Source: Schizochytrium sp. TIO01
Taxonomy: Eukaryota > Sar > Bigyra > Thraustochytrida > Thraustochytriidae
Direction of reading: 5' to 3'
Assembly: GCA_004764695.1 (NCBI GenBank)
Contig: SMSO01000032.1
Span: forward strand, 3,764,983 to 3,828,982
Length of the DNA: 64,000 nt
The translations under genes were made by a program, and so were the position numbers. Numbering within the stretch: position 1 is the first letter of the stretch; each line of letters begins with the position of its first letter. Shown here piece by piece: positions 33,916 to 45,640 of the stretch. The notes below the pieces were generated by a model. It searched no databases, was not told where the DNA came from, and was given only the letters and a program-made list of their open reading frames with translations.

Positions 33916-35290
33916 TCATGTTTTCATTTCCATTTCCGTTCTTTCTTCATGAATTATAGCGGGGTCAAATACAGGCAATGAACGTTCAAAAATGTCAATC
34001 CAATTCCATTGAAAGATACCGTGTGCAGCTTGCCAAGCTGCGTGACTCCATATATCAGCTCCGAAGCCACGCGAGCCTAGGCGTGTTTGTTGATTCTTAT
34101 CAAGAAGGCCAACGACAAAACGTCGTACTTCGAGTGGAACCATGTTCTCGAAAAAATCGTCATCTGGGATAGGATTCATGCAAATGTCTCTGCACTGTGC
34201 TTGAGGACCGTCTCCGTTGTCTGGCCAAGGCACGTTTCCTGTAAAGGCTTCAAAAAGTACAACTCCAAAACTCCACCAATCAGCTTCAAACCGATGTTGG
34301 CGGCGACACAGAATTTCGGGAGCTGCATAGGCTAGAGTGCCAGCACCTGAGATGATAAATTCAGGGTACTCACATTGCTCTCCGATTCCATTGGCAACGT
34401 CTTCTTCACTATCATCTGATGGGATTTTCAATCTTTGGGATAAGCCAAAATCAATTAGCTTTGACGTTGCCCGAGATATCAAAACATATATTTTCCGGTT
34501 TAATATCTCCATGGACAAATCCTGCACGATGAAGAGTGTCCAGAGCAATACAAACTTGAGCTGCCATCCGCATTGTTGCTGACACGCTGAATAAGCCTTG
34601 CCTTTGCCAGACTTGCACCAAGTCACCGTGGGGGCAAAACTCGAGAAGGAGACTTGATTCTCCAGAGTTGTGATGGTGAAATACTCCTTCAAGGAAAACT
34701 ATAAATGCAGAGTTGCGAACGAGTGGAGAGCCCAAGGCCTGGACCTCACGTTCATACATGTTTCTATCGTCTACGCGCTTGACGATGACACCATTTTGCA
34801 GAGCTTGCTCCCTAAGACGAATGCCAAATTTGCCTGCAAGAAGAAGACCACTAAACCAGCTCACATTCGGAGGTGGGGCAGAAGGACTTATTGAAAGGGA
34901 AGCGCAATCCTCTGTATCATCATTTTCTGCCTCTGCAACGGATGTTGTATCTTCGATCTCATTGATTCCATCATATTCGTCATGGCTCCCATCCACGTGC
35001 TGCTGGCACAGTTCTTCGGATAAGAGCTCGCCTCCTCGTTGCCCTCCTCGTCGATCATGGGTGTACAGCGAAATCCCTGTTCTCGTGGACAGACTCTCCC
35101 TGGGTGCCCGCTTCTGTATCATTTCCCAATTTTCTCCAAGGCTTGCCAAAATCTTCGCCGTGGGCCCTTTTCCCATAAAAAACGAGTCGCTCCTGCACTG
35201 CCGCGATCGGTGCATCTCCTCAAAATTGCTCCAGCGAGCTCCGTCTCTGCAATCGGCCATATCTCGCTCAACCCACAAGGCCTCGTTCAT
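33916..35290 (-). CDS. AGC-like protein kinase interrupted by a 1-nt frameshift
   Basis: The coding sequence begins at the ATG at 35290 and runs to a TGA at 33916-33918, but changes frame near 34459. About 145 residues of acidic, probably disordered N-terminus precede the kinase domain. The glycine loop is degenerate. The ATP lysine is K171 in V-I-V-K, the helix-C Glu is E180 or E182, and the catalytic loop is H-G-D-I-K-P-E-N (D262, K264, N267; H-G-D instead of H-R-D). In the second frame come I-D-F-G, G-T-L-A-Y-A-A-P-E-I and D-W-W-S-F-G. These are followed by an R-L-G-S element and a W-N-W-I-D-I segment, both typical of AGC kinases. Dropping one G on the coding strand restores N-V-K-L-I-D-F-G. 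The rest of both halves is intact. An assembly error, a recent null allele or frameshifting are the options. Confidence 0.82.
34455..34463 (-). other. Frameshift site in the kinase
   Basis: On the coding strand, AAAG-CTAATT replaces the expected AAA-CTAATT. The extra base, at about 34459, turns the frame into an immediate TGA stop two codons later. The DFG motif follows at once in the next frame, so the location is pinned to within a few bases. Confidence 0.8.
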
Positions 35291-36886
35291 CCTGCTGCTG
35301 ACCTCTAGTGTACAATAACGATGTGTTGGATCGATCAATTTCGATGCGTTCGTGCCGAGCAATAACTATATAGATTGCTCCTGCTTCTAGCACTTCTCTC
35401 TTCCGCAGTTAGGACCTCACTACAGTTGTAGTGGGCCCCGGCTCCGCCCCATTACGGTTTTGCTTTCTCAAGCTCAGCCCTTTTCCCTTCGTGCCCCTTC
35501 GTTTGATTTGTGCACGTTGGTTTCCTCTCTTTCAGCCTTCACTGACGAAATGAAGGATGTGCCTGCTACTCCTGAAAGGAAGAAAGGGCGGTAGATAGGT
35601 AGGTAGCCACCCACTAGGAGTCACTAGCAGACGTTTGCTTTTTGATTCTTTCGTTTTTAGCATCTCTTTCTCTCAGGATCGAAAAAATATTGATTGCCAT
35701 TATTGACGACGCGTTTCCTCTGCTTTTGCTGCTTTTGGCTGTTGTTTTTAATTTTAGATTTAAATTTAAAAAAAAATTAAAAAATATTTCAAATATCTTT
35801 TCTTTTCTTTTTTCAAAGGGAAAATTATCCCTTTTCATTGGTTTCCCGTTTCATTTGTTTCCGCGTGTCTGTACTGGCAAGAGTACTCGCCACTACGAAG
35901 AACCGTAGCGAAATTAGATTTTTAGTTTTGGAAGGAAAAACTAATCCTCCTCTTCTTTCTTTCTCCTTTGCCTTTCTGATTATCTTTACAAACGAGTGAA
36001 CATTTGGGTCGTCGGTACTAGTACCTACTATTGTTTCCTATCTGTACACCTTATTATTTAATAACATCTTTACAAAAATTAAAAATTAAAAAAAATTAAA
36101 AATTAAAATATAGCTCCCACTAAAAACTACATATCCAGTAGAATAAAAGCAAGAAGAGCCTTTCCATCGCCGCCCTGTTGCCAAATAAGTCCAAAGCAGA
36201 ACGTTTCGACCCTGGTTTCCTTTCCCCAATCAGATCCGGTCAGTTCCACCTCACTTTGGTTTTCTCTTGGGCAGACAGACTCTTTCCCCCAAAGCAGCTA
36301 GCTCATCTCCTTTCCTTCTTTCAATGTTCTTTTCATACTCCAAACCCCATTCAATAACTCCATTCATTCATTATTCATTCTTTTTTATTATATTATTTTC
36401 ATTTTCACTTTAAATAATAAAATGTTAAAAAGCAACAACAACGACGAAGAAGACAGCGACAAAGCAAAGAACGCGCTCGCGAGGACGGGATCCCTCTCGC
36501 AAGCCTCTGCGAGCGAGGCTTCAGTAGCCGCTGCGACGATCTTCCCTGCGGCCGGAGATGTCGGCGACTAACCAACTGTTCATCCCTCAGCAGCTGTGCG
36601 TGCAGAAGGAGCTGATATGCCACGCCTGCTTGCTTGGCTTCTTCTCAGTATGGAAGGGAGGTCGTCGCCAGAGCTCATTCATGCTTCCCTTGGGAGCAGC
36701 GAGGCTCGCGCTGTGTTCTCGCAGACCCATAGTACGCGGCAGGTACTCGCGCCGATGCTAACCCGCTCCACAGACAGAGGCCAAAGGCCGGAGCGAGTCG
36801 GCCTCAGGGCACCCGCCCAGAGGCGCCCGAGTTGGCGGCGAAGAGGTCATTCAATTCATTCCTCGCGCTCTTCGCCGCTCTCCATC

Positions 36887-37043
36887 TCATTCATTCATTC
36901 TTTCATTCATTCTTTCATTCATACTTCTTTCATTCATAACTCTTTCATTCATAACTCTTTCATTCATAATTCTTTCATTCATCATTCTTTCTTTCATAAT
37001 TCTTTCATTCATCATTCTTTCTTTCATAATTCTTTCATTCATC
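36887..37043. repeat. Compound TTCA/TTTC/ATAA repeat array
   Basis: ATTC units alternate with CTTT and ATAAC/ATAAT variants, producing higher-order units of about 15-17 nt such as CTTTCATTCATAACT. Looks like a minisatellite grown out of an ATTC microsatellite. Confidence 0.88.
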
Positions 37044-37139
37044 TGTCAAAATCAGTCTGTGCTCTATATAATAGCTAAGTAGGCACTAGGAGGTAGTAAG
37101 CGCTTAGACAAAGGCGACCGACTGACTTAGAAATGCTAA

Positions 37140-37184
37140 AGAGAGAGAGAAAGAAAGAGAGAAAGAAAGAGAGAAAGAAAGAAA
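37140..37184. repeat. (GA/GAAA)n purine tract
   Basis: Alternating GAGA and GAAA units on the plus strand, all purine. Confidence 0.85.
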
Positions 37185-37880
37185 GGTCAGAGACGAAGGA
37201 TGAATGAAGGCCATTGGCGATGTGATGCGAAGGTATGTATGTGTATGTGTGTCCGCATTCTTGTGCCCATTCTTTGTGGCGGAAAAGGGAGAGGGCCCTG
37301 AAGAAGAGAAGAGCGAGATGAGGAGAACGCCTCGATCGGAAGCCGCGATGGAATGAGAGAGTGAGGGCTTGAGGGCATCCACGTTCCTCTTCTTTTTCTT
37401 CTTGTTCCTTTTTTTAGGATGATCATCATTTATATCGTTAACGACATTTTAATGATCACAGTGACAATAAGAATAATCATCATCATCATCATTCATAAAA
37501 TATAGAATTGCTTTCTCTTCTCGCTTCCCTTTGGTTTGTAATTCTTAGTTTGGGATGCTGAAGCAAGATAGCAAGATAAGATAGCAAGTTGTTGATTCTC
37601 CTCTCAGAAATCGACCTTGGAGGCGTCGCCAAGGCATGGCGTACTGAGCGGAATGGTGGACGGCGTGAGGGGAAGCGTGCTTGTCAAGTACGAGATCAGC
37701 TTTAGCCGCTTCGCACATCAGAGACTGCAATATTGCCACAAGTTGCCAAATAAATCTCTTTCCTTGCCCTTTAAAAAAAGTAATAATAATCACAACAATA
37801 ATCAGCAATTGAAGGAAACGAAAGAGAAGCAAGGAAAGGCTGATCCCTTTTTTCAATAAACCTTTTATTGTTTAACAAAT

Positions 37881-37925
37881 ATAATATATATAAATTATTA
37901 TATATATAAATTATATATATATATA
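37881..37925. repeat. TA-rich palindromic tract
   Basis: Alternating TA dinucleotides with AAATTA/TTAT interruptions, largely self-complementary. May form cruciform or be an AT-rich microsatellite. Confidence 0.75.
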
Positions 37926-38683
37926 ATGTTATCATAGAGAAACACAACAACCAATGTTCCTCCTACGAACCCGAAGAACTGTTTCAAAGACAAGAAGGAG
38001 AAACCAAGCTCGAGCAAGCTTTGTCCTCGATGGGCAGAGGCCGGCGAACAAACAGGAGCTGCTTTACGCCAGAACGGCTCGGTGCCACCGTCACATTGGC
38101 TGGCTTCGAGCCGCAGCTTTGCTTTGCCTGACTCCGGAATTGACGAAATCGTCAACGACGTTGGCATTTCTTTCACCTACTGCTAGAGAGAGGGGTCCTT
38201 TCTTTTTGTCTGTTGTGCCTATTGAGCACTATAGCATCGCCACCAAAAACTTACTTATACTCTTCGCTCTTCGGGGTTATTTGGAGAAGGAGGCAGTAAA
38301 GCAAAACGAGTGTAAAGAAAGAAAGAGTCCACTTTTGACTATGGAAGCTAGCTAGCTTCGTTCTGAGGTGTTGGTTGCTATTTGGTTATAGAACCGATGA
38401 AGTACGGAGAGATGGTTTTTACACAAAAATAATAAACTTACTCGATTTTATTTTAGTTTTAGTTTCTAGTTTTAGGACGGGAAGCTCAGCAATGAACACA
38501 TGAAGTACTGTTACTTAACAGCAGTTGCTTGCCGACTCGGCTCAAACCGGCACAAGACCTGAAAGCCATAAAGCTCTTCGGCCTCCCTTCACGCACCTCA
38601 ATCTTCATGTTCGTCAGCCTCATCGGCTTCGTTTGGATATCACTAGAACTTGCAAGGCGCCCTCCTCCGTGTTATTCAAGATG

Positions 38684-38780
38684 TTTGTTTCTAATTGTTT
38701 GTTTCTAATTGTTTGCTCGTTTGTAATTGTTTGTAATTGTTTGTAATTGTTTGTAATTGTTTATAAAATTGTTTGTTTGC
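38684..38780. repeat. TTTGTAATTG decanucleotide repeat
   Basis: About eight 10-nt units, beginning as TTTCTAATTG-like copies and becoming TTTGTAATTG. Confidence 0.88.
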
Positions 38781-40561
38781 GGCAAGGCTGACTTTGTTTC
38801 CACGTTCGAGCCAATTCAAAGACGCTCTGAAGGCACAATAGAAGCCACAATGGCCGATGACCGACAAATTGGACCAAATAGACACACAAAAGGTTAGTTG
38901 CATATCTCAAGATCTCTTTTCTTAGAACCTCCAGCTTCGAAGCAGAAGTAGTATATATACCTCTCACACGATCTTCGGCGCCCAACTCAATGTAATCAGT
39001 CGGCTCCTTGACGAGCTTTATCCCATTCATAGTGACTGCAACTATCTGTATTGCGAATATTACCCACTGCTCGATTCCTTTGAACAAGTTCATTTCTGGT
39101 ACAGGTCGAACGTTTAAGACTAGAATCTATCAACACGGCTGCTACTCATGACAATATTAATAAAAAAACCGACAGATATTTTGCCCGCACAATAAATATA
39201 GAATCAGCAAATTCCAGGTAAGAGAACAAAACTTTTTTTGCGCAACTAGAATAAAAGTATTTTTCAATTTCCAAAATTATAGTTTTTAAAATTACATGCT
39301 CGAATCCCGATTCTGGTTTCCCGAAAGAGGAGGCTGGAGCAAACGATGGCATGTGCGTCGGAGCATCGCAATGGATGAAAGCAATCAGGCGCGATACCCG
39401 GCCTTTCTCTACCTTTCCGTGGTGTGCCTGCCCTGTCTTTCAAACCAGGTCCACCAGGGATCATTCATCTCAGAAGCTATCTACTTGCTACGCCTGGGTT
39501 CCTCACGTCGACTTCTCCGGTCCATCTGCCCCGCATTTGAAGATCAATCAATCATTCATTCATTCGACAGCTCATTCAAGAATTCATTCAAGAATTCATT
39601 CCATCCATAGGTATCTTGTTTGCCTATACGAGGAGTGCCGTTCCAGGCTTTGGCCTTTGCGCCATTGTATTGATCGATGCAATGAGCTGATCGGTTCTGT
39701 TGTAGTACGCTTCAAAGACGAGAGATTGAGGGCTCCAAGAATTGAGTTTAGGGCTCCTCGATCCTCGATCGATGGCTTGGATGCTTGGCTCTTACAAAAA
39801 CGTCGATCGATCAAACTTACCCAATATCCAGAGAAGCGTCGTATTTGGCAATGCTCGCTGCCATTGCAGCCCTGAAAGTCCCCGCGTGTCGCCTTTACCA
39901 ACCCCTTCTCCAGCGAGCTTTTCCACGTTACTCTGAGCTAAATCGATGGCTGTGCATTTGTTGTATCTAGGCCACCGGTTCTTGACAAGTGTGAAAGTAT
40001 TCATGATTGTATTCAGGATTTTATTCATGAAGACTCAACAACAGTTGTTCACAGAAGAAAGCAAACTCGCGCGATGGCAATGAGCGCCGCTCTTCGAAAT
40101 GCAGAACCATCTGTGAGCCCTTCCTTCCTCCAGCCATGAGCAAATGCCACGCACATCCAAGGCCCCTGGGAGCTAGCTACCGCGTCTCTAAATCAAAAGT
40201 CGGTACCTTCGTGCTCATCGCCATCCAGTCGACGGCAACTTTACAGGGAGGGAGAGCGATCGACCTTTCGAATGGATCAAAGCCGTACTTTCTGTCTATC
40301 TGCCAGGCTCTAGGAGGGCTTGTGGGACAAATGTTGACGACCCTTTTCATAGCGAACCCTAAAAGTTCGCAAGAAACTCCGTCATTGCCCAACGTGCGAA
40401 GACATAAGCGACCAGGTGCGCTTGTCTGTGTGAGTTTATCTTGAACAAATACGAGAATAACAGCAGCAGCAGCAGCAGCATTGAAATGTGAGCATGGCGC
40501 CGCTAATAAAGATCCTCTCGCTGCTTCTTCGAATAGGCGTCAGGATGCCCAACAAGTCAGA

Positions 40562-40596
40562 ACTGCAACTGCAACTGCAATCAATCAATCAATTGT

Positions 40597-40630
<34 letters not shown>

Positions 40631-40631
40631 T
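40562..40631. repeat. (AACTGC)n plus (TCAA)n repeat
   Basis: Three AACTGC hexamers run into a TCAA microsatellite interrupted once by TTGTACAA. Confidence 0.9.
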
Positions 40632-41578
40632 AAAGAATGCCAGATGGCGCATATTGGAACTAGAAGGGTTTAATCTTGCTTTTTAACTTTTCGATTTAAA
40701 ACTTTTAATATAAAACTTTTATTTTTAAATAGAATGCATTAGTTGATACGAACATGTTCATTTTCGTGTTTCGATTTCTCGTTTCCACGAATACTGCAAA
40801 ACCGCCTTACTTTTAAAAGGCCATCCATGCCCGAAAGCGGAGCGGATATTGAATCGAATAGAGCGAAAAGCTGAGCGGTCCAAATCTTGAGTCCCTGCCA
40901 TCCTTCCTCCGAGTGGAAATAGCTTATCATGACCATAACAAAGCAACGGGAAAACCGGTACCTACGTTGGTGTACGCGGCAGAGAAGATAGATCCCCTAC
41001 TGCTCCGCCTTTTCTGAAGTACTATAGTTTAGATCCCAAGCTGTATAACTCTCTAACTCTTTTATAGAAGGATCCCCTTTTAAACGTTAGTGCAGCTTTG
41101 GTAGTGTGTAGTGAATCTGTAGCCCCTCATACTTGAGAATTACTGAGGGGAACGTGTCTTTGTGGGGCACTGAGGGGCTGTGGGTGGGCTCCTTCTGAGG
41201 CTTCTGATACCTCACCTCATTGGACTCCTCGTTTTCTAGAGCTCTCTCTGTTCTGTGTTGCTTGCTAGTAGCCACCTAGGTCCTTGCTTAGTCATCTTTG
41301 CTCGAACAACTTATCTTCGCTCAAGCAGCTTCAGATGTTTTACAGGTCTCTTGGGAGGTCGCTGTGTGACGGACTGATCTCCTGAAAAAGAAACTCGTCG
41401 GTGAGTAGGATGCTTTTTTGTCGCTTGATTCCAAAATTTGGGAGATATGTACACCTAGGTCGTACCAGGGTACCTCCCTCCTCCTCACTTCTTTATGTTT
41501 TTATAGTTTCACTAAAAACGTGACTGAGAGGAGCCTAACTAATTAGCATTAAGCACTTTCTATGTATGCATGCATGCC

Positions 41579-41759
41579 TGTTTGTTTGTTTGTTTGTTTC
41601 AAGTTGTTTGCTTCAAGTTGTTTGCTTCAAGTTGTTTGCTTCAAGTTGTTTGCTCCAAGTTGTTTGTTTCAAGTTGCTTGTTTCAAGTTGCTTGTTTCAA
41701 GTTGCTTGTTTCAAGTTGCTTGTTTGTTTGTTTGTTCGTTTCAAGCTGCTTGTTTGTTT
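41579..41759. repeat. 14-nt minisatellite flanked by TTTG repeats
   Basis: About nine tandem copies of a 14-nt unit AAGTTGTTTGCTTC, with a TTTG run at the left edge and TTTG units between the last copies. Copies change gradually (TTTG to CTTG) from left to right, as expected from local duplication. Confidence 0.93.
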
Positions 41760-44433
41760 GGGAGGAGTCGAGTTTCTTAGTGTGAAAATGTGTGTCATGT
41801 TTTGAGATTCATTACATTGAGCAGTTGAGTGACGCAGACCAACACGAACAAAGTCGATTTAAAGATCCACCGATCGAACGATCGAATGGTCACATGTCTG
41901 ACTCGACGAATAGCTGATTGACCAACCAACAACTGACGAACTCAGACTTGTCTCTGTGTCCGATGTTTCGCTGAAGAATCGAGTCAGTTCTACCAAACAA
42001 GGCCAACTAAACAATCAACCCAACGCAGGCTTTGAGGCAAAATTCACGTATTAGCTTTCCCCATCTCCACCTCTCGAAGGCCAGGCACCACTGCGAGTTC
42101 CCTGGAGCATTCGCTGCCTTTGGTGTTGCGGTCGTTGAGGCCCCGCCAAATCTGTTGTTGAAGCTGTCTGTTGAAGCTGTCTGTTGAAGCTGCTGCGGTT
42201 ATATGTGTAAAATACATATCTTGGAGTCGAAGCTCCTGATGGCGGATTGTGTAATCTCCAAAGCCCAGCACGAAGCGCATCTGCGAACGATCTGCCGTCG
42301 CTGCGCTTGGGAACGAACAGCTCGCGACCCTCTTGGTTGGCAGCACCACCACCAGCAGCACTCGGCGCTTGAGCTGGAGCAGCGAAGAATCAACACCAAC
42401 ATTGATTTGATTTGGCCGAAGCGCCGTATCAACTCTAAGCCCCTGCGGACCACAAGTCGAGCAGCGGAGAGAAATCTCGAACTGCGTTTCACGTTTCAAT
42501 GCAGCTCAGGCGCTAAGATAATAATACCCCAACTGCGCCCGCCAGCTAGCTAGCTAGAAACCCGCCGCTGCTCAACAAACTCGCTGCAGCATCACGAGAA
42601 GAAGTGCTCCGCTCAAGCAACAGCTCCAGCTCAAGGCCGCCTCAGTTAAAATGCTGTCTGTGTCTGTCTTGGGAGTTAGTGAATTACACAGAGGCAGGCA
42701 CACACCTTTTTGCGTTTGAGGTGCGAAGAAAGAAAGAAAGAAAGAAAGAATTAATTACCCACGAGGAACGTCTTTCGACTCGAGCTTTCAGAGCGCCCAA
42801 AGCGAGTGAGTAAGACGATGGACAAACTGACACGTAACTACGCCGGTGAAACGGTCTTTTATCGAGAGACCAGAGCGCCTCGCAGCCAGGCAGGAAGCAA
42901 GCGTTTGAGGGGCGGCGTGGCGGCGTACAACTTGAAGGCGCGACTGGAGATAGATAAGCCGAAAGAACTGACTGCCGCTTTGAGGCTGAAGCCTGTTTAC
43001 AAGTCGCTCGTGATACTGCATCGCGGAACAGACACACCACAAAGGAGCCCGCAGCTGCTAGCACAGCGGTATACGATCCCTATTTGGCAGCTGTGGGTAG
43101 AGGCGCGGGCTCTGTCTGAGGAGCACACAGCGAAGAATACAAGAGGAGCTTGAGATTTTTAGCGGCTCTCACACATGCGGTATCAAATGCTGCATGCATT
43201 TAGACGATACCATACCAGGGACTACGCCTGCTCAGGAAGCGCAGCGGAACACATCCTGAGCACTCGTCATTCTGATTTGGATGGACAGCTAACGAAGAAA
43301 AAGATCAACGTTTTCGCAGTGGCTCGGCCCTCCTCTAATATCAAACTTTGAAGGGTCGATCGTGAACAAGAAAGCGTTGGTACCGAATACTAAAAGGTAT
43401 CTTTGTAACTTGGTGAGAGAGCGCTGTTGTTCCGAAAGGAAAGTTTTACTTTAGAAATCAGAAAATATCATCGTCTTCGTTTTGATATAATATACTAGCA
43501 TTATTTTTGTGCTACTACCTGGACACTTCGCTGACTTATGTTAGTCTAAGAAAGACTTTACTGAGCGTGGCTTTGGGCTTCAATAGACCTTATATACTAA
43601 CGGGAATGGGCAATGGAGGAGGTTTCATGGACTCTAATAACAGATCACGTCTGGAGGAGAGATGCACAAGTTTACAAATAACAAAATCTCTTTGTGCCTC
43701 GAACTTCACTCTTGTCAGCTCTACGAACTTTCACCAAAAAGGTTTTCTTTGTTGGTTTTGTTTTTGTTGGTTTATTAAGCAATAATCTAACGGAAGAGAC
43801 TGACTGACTGTCGAGGTTGGATTTTTACTTGCTTTGAAATTACATGACGGCTTTCACTCATGTAAGTAAACTAATTTTAAAAGTATACCTAAGTAAATAA
43901 GTATGCTTTTTGAGTATACTAAGCCTTCTGACTTATTCCCTTAAACCTAAAGGAAAGAAACAGGCATCCATAGACAATAGCAAAATGTATGGGGTCGCCG
44001 CTTTGAATCGACTCTTCAGACACGTGGAATCTTGATTCCAAGCGAGATAAACACGCGCAACTATCTGTTTCCTTATACCCGCCTAGTCACGCGGCCTTTG
44101 TCGCGTAGAACGTAGTATTTATTTGGTAGAACTTGTATTGACTGCCTTTTTATTTGGCAATTTTGCAACCAAAGTTTGAAACTTAAAGACCTTCCTTCGT
44201 ATACGCAATTCTCTTCTTCAAAGATCGCGGCTGCTCAATTTTTGCCTTTTTTCCCCTTTTTCAGATTTTCTCCAGGTTTTTTTTTTAAACATAATAGTTG
44301 TCATATGATAAACGCATGCTTCTTTGGGAAGTTAATTACACTGGGCTCTAAACCTCCTTGCAATACTTTATTCAACTGTTCTTAAAGTTACCCATGTATG
44401 TAGATGCAAGAGACCCAGCAACAACAGAATGGT

Positions 44434-45451
44434 GACAAGGTTTCCTAATACTTAAAATAATTGTAATAACCCGTCTACTGCGCAGAACATCCTTTTGTGT
44501 AGCTTGATTCGTAGAACTCGGTATAGCTGACGATGCATAACTGTGTATATAGGTCCATGTAATCGTGCGCAACCCATCGACTTTAGTTCTAGAGCTTGTA
44601 ATTCGGCCAAATAGATGGGACACTACTACTACTACACAATGATACGTTGTGTAGTAGTAAATATGACTACTACTATGGTGTAGACTTATCTCAAGTACGA
44701 ACAAGTACTGACTGCAGCATAATTGGCTGCATCATATTTCGCAAAGTATTATTACAATTCTTAAAATCATGACAAGGTTTCCTGATACTTATAATTGTTG
44801 TAATAATCCGTCACAGCTTGTAGACTGCTCAGAATGCCCTTTTGTGAAGTTTGATTCGTAGAACTCGGTATAGCTGACGATGCATAACTGTGTATATAGG
44901 CCCATGTAATCGTGCGCAACCCATCGACTTTAGTTCTGAAGCTTGTAATTCGGCCAAATAGATGGGACACTACTACTACACAATGTATCATTGTGTAGTA
45001 GTAAATATGACTACTACTATGGTATAGACTTATCTCAAGTACGAACAAGTACTGACTGCAGCATAATTGGCTGCATCATATTTCGCAAAGTATTATTACA
45101 ATTCTTAAAATCATGACAAGGTTTCCTGATACTTATAATTGTTGTAATAATCTGTCACAGCTTGTAGACTGCTCAGAATGCCCTTTTGTGAAGTTTGATT
45201 CGTAGAACTCGGTATAGCTGACGATGCATAACTGTGTATATAGGCCCATGTAATCGTGCGCAACCCATCGACTTTAGTTCTGAAGCTTGTAATTCGGCCA
45301 AATAGATGAGACACTACTACTACACAATGATACGTTGTGTAGTAGTAAATATGACTACTACTATGGTGTAGACTTATCTCAAGTACGAACAAGTACTGAC
45401 TGCAGCATAATTGGCTGCATCATATTTCGCAAACTGTTATTACAATTATAA
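44434..45451. repeat. Three-copy ~340-bp tandem repeat with hairpin core
   Basis: Three direct copies start near 44434, 44771 and 45115 (spacing 337 and 344 nt) and are nearly identical over their length. Each carries an inverted repeat with ACTACTACACAA and its reverse complement around a short loop, followed by a second TACTACT block. Copies 2 and 3 are closest to each other; copy 1 differs around the start. Open frames on the minus strand recur in every copy but have no plausible product and are truncated differently. No transposase, terminal inverted repeat or target duplication is visible. Confidence 0.92.
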
Positions 45452-45640
45452 GCCCAAACTACAGGCGAAACGCGTTGCTCAAAGAAAATAATTTATCTTT
45501 AAAATGATCAAGTGCGCCCTGGCTTGAGAGCATTGACTCTTGAAAATTTAATCTGGCACTAGTGTATCGCCTGGCCCTATTGTATTTGGCTGTTTAGATT
45601 TTATCCCTGAGCACGCTACAAGAGCAACCAATCGGTAGAA

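Larger units (their letters stand above)
35291..45640. other. Second 10-kb gene-poor stretch
   Basis: From the kinase start to the epoxide hydrolase end I recognise no gene. Open frames are short or consist of repeat translations (the 41.6-kb array is open in all three plus frames because its 14-nt unit contains no stop). The interval holds AT-rich blocks, several simple repeats and, at its right end, a three-copy tandem repeat. A 102-codon ATG frame at 40136-40444 with hydrophobic segments is the longest ATG-initiated candidate but matches nothing I know. Confidence 0.5.

Noticed and set aside
34455-34470. GTCAAAG as a tiny intron in the kinase
   Set aside because: Removing it would restore the frame and it has GT...AG ends, but 7 nt is far below any spliceable intron, so a 1-nt indel is preferred.
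41562-41805. Cys/Leu/Phe-rich frames open in all three plus frames
   Set aside because: Produced by the stop-free 14-nt minisatellite.
44372-45392. Three repeated ~100-codon minus-strand frames
   Set aside because: They are translations of the tandem repeat, with variable ends and no protein-like features.
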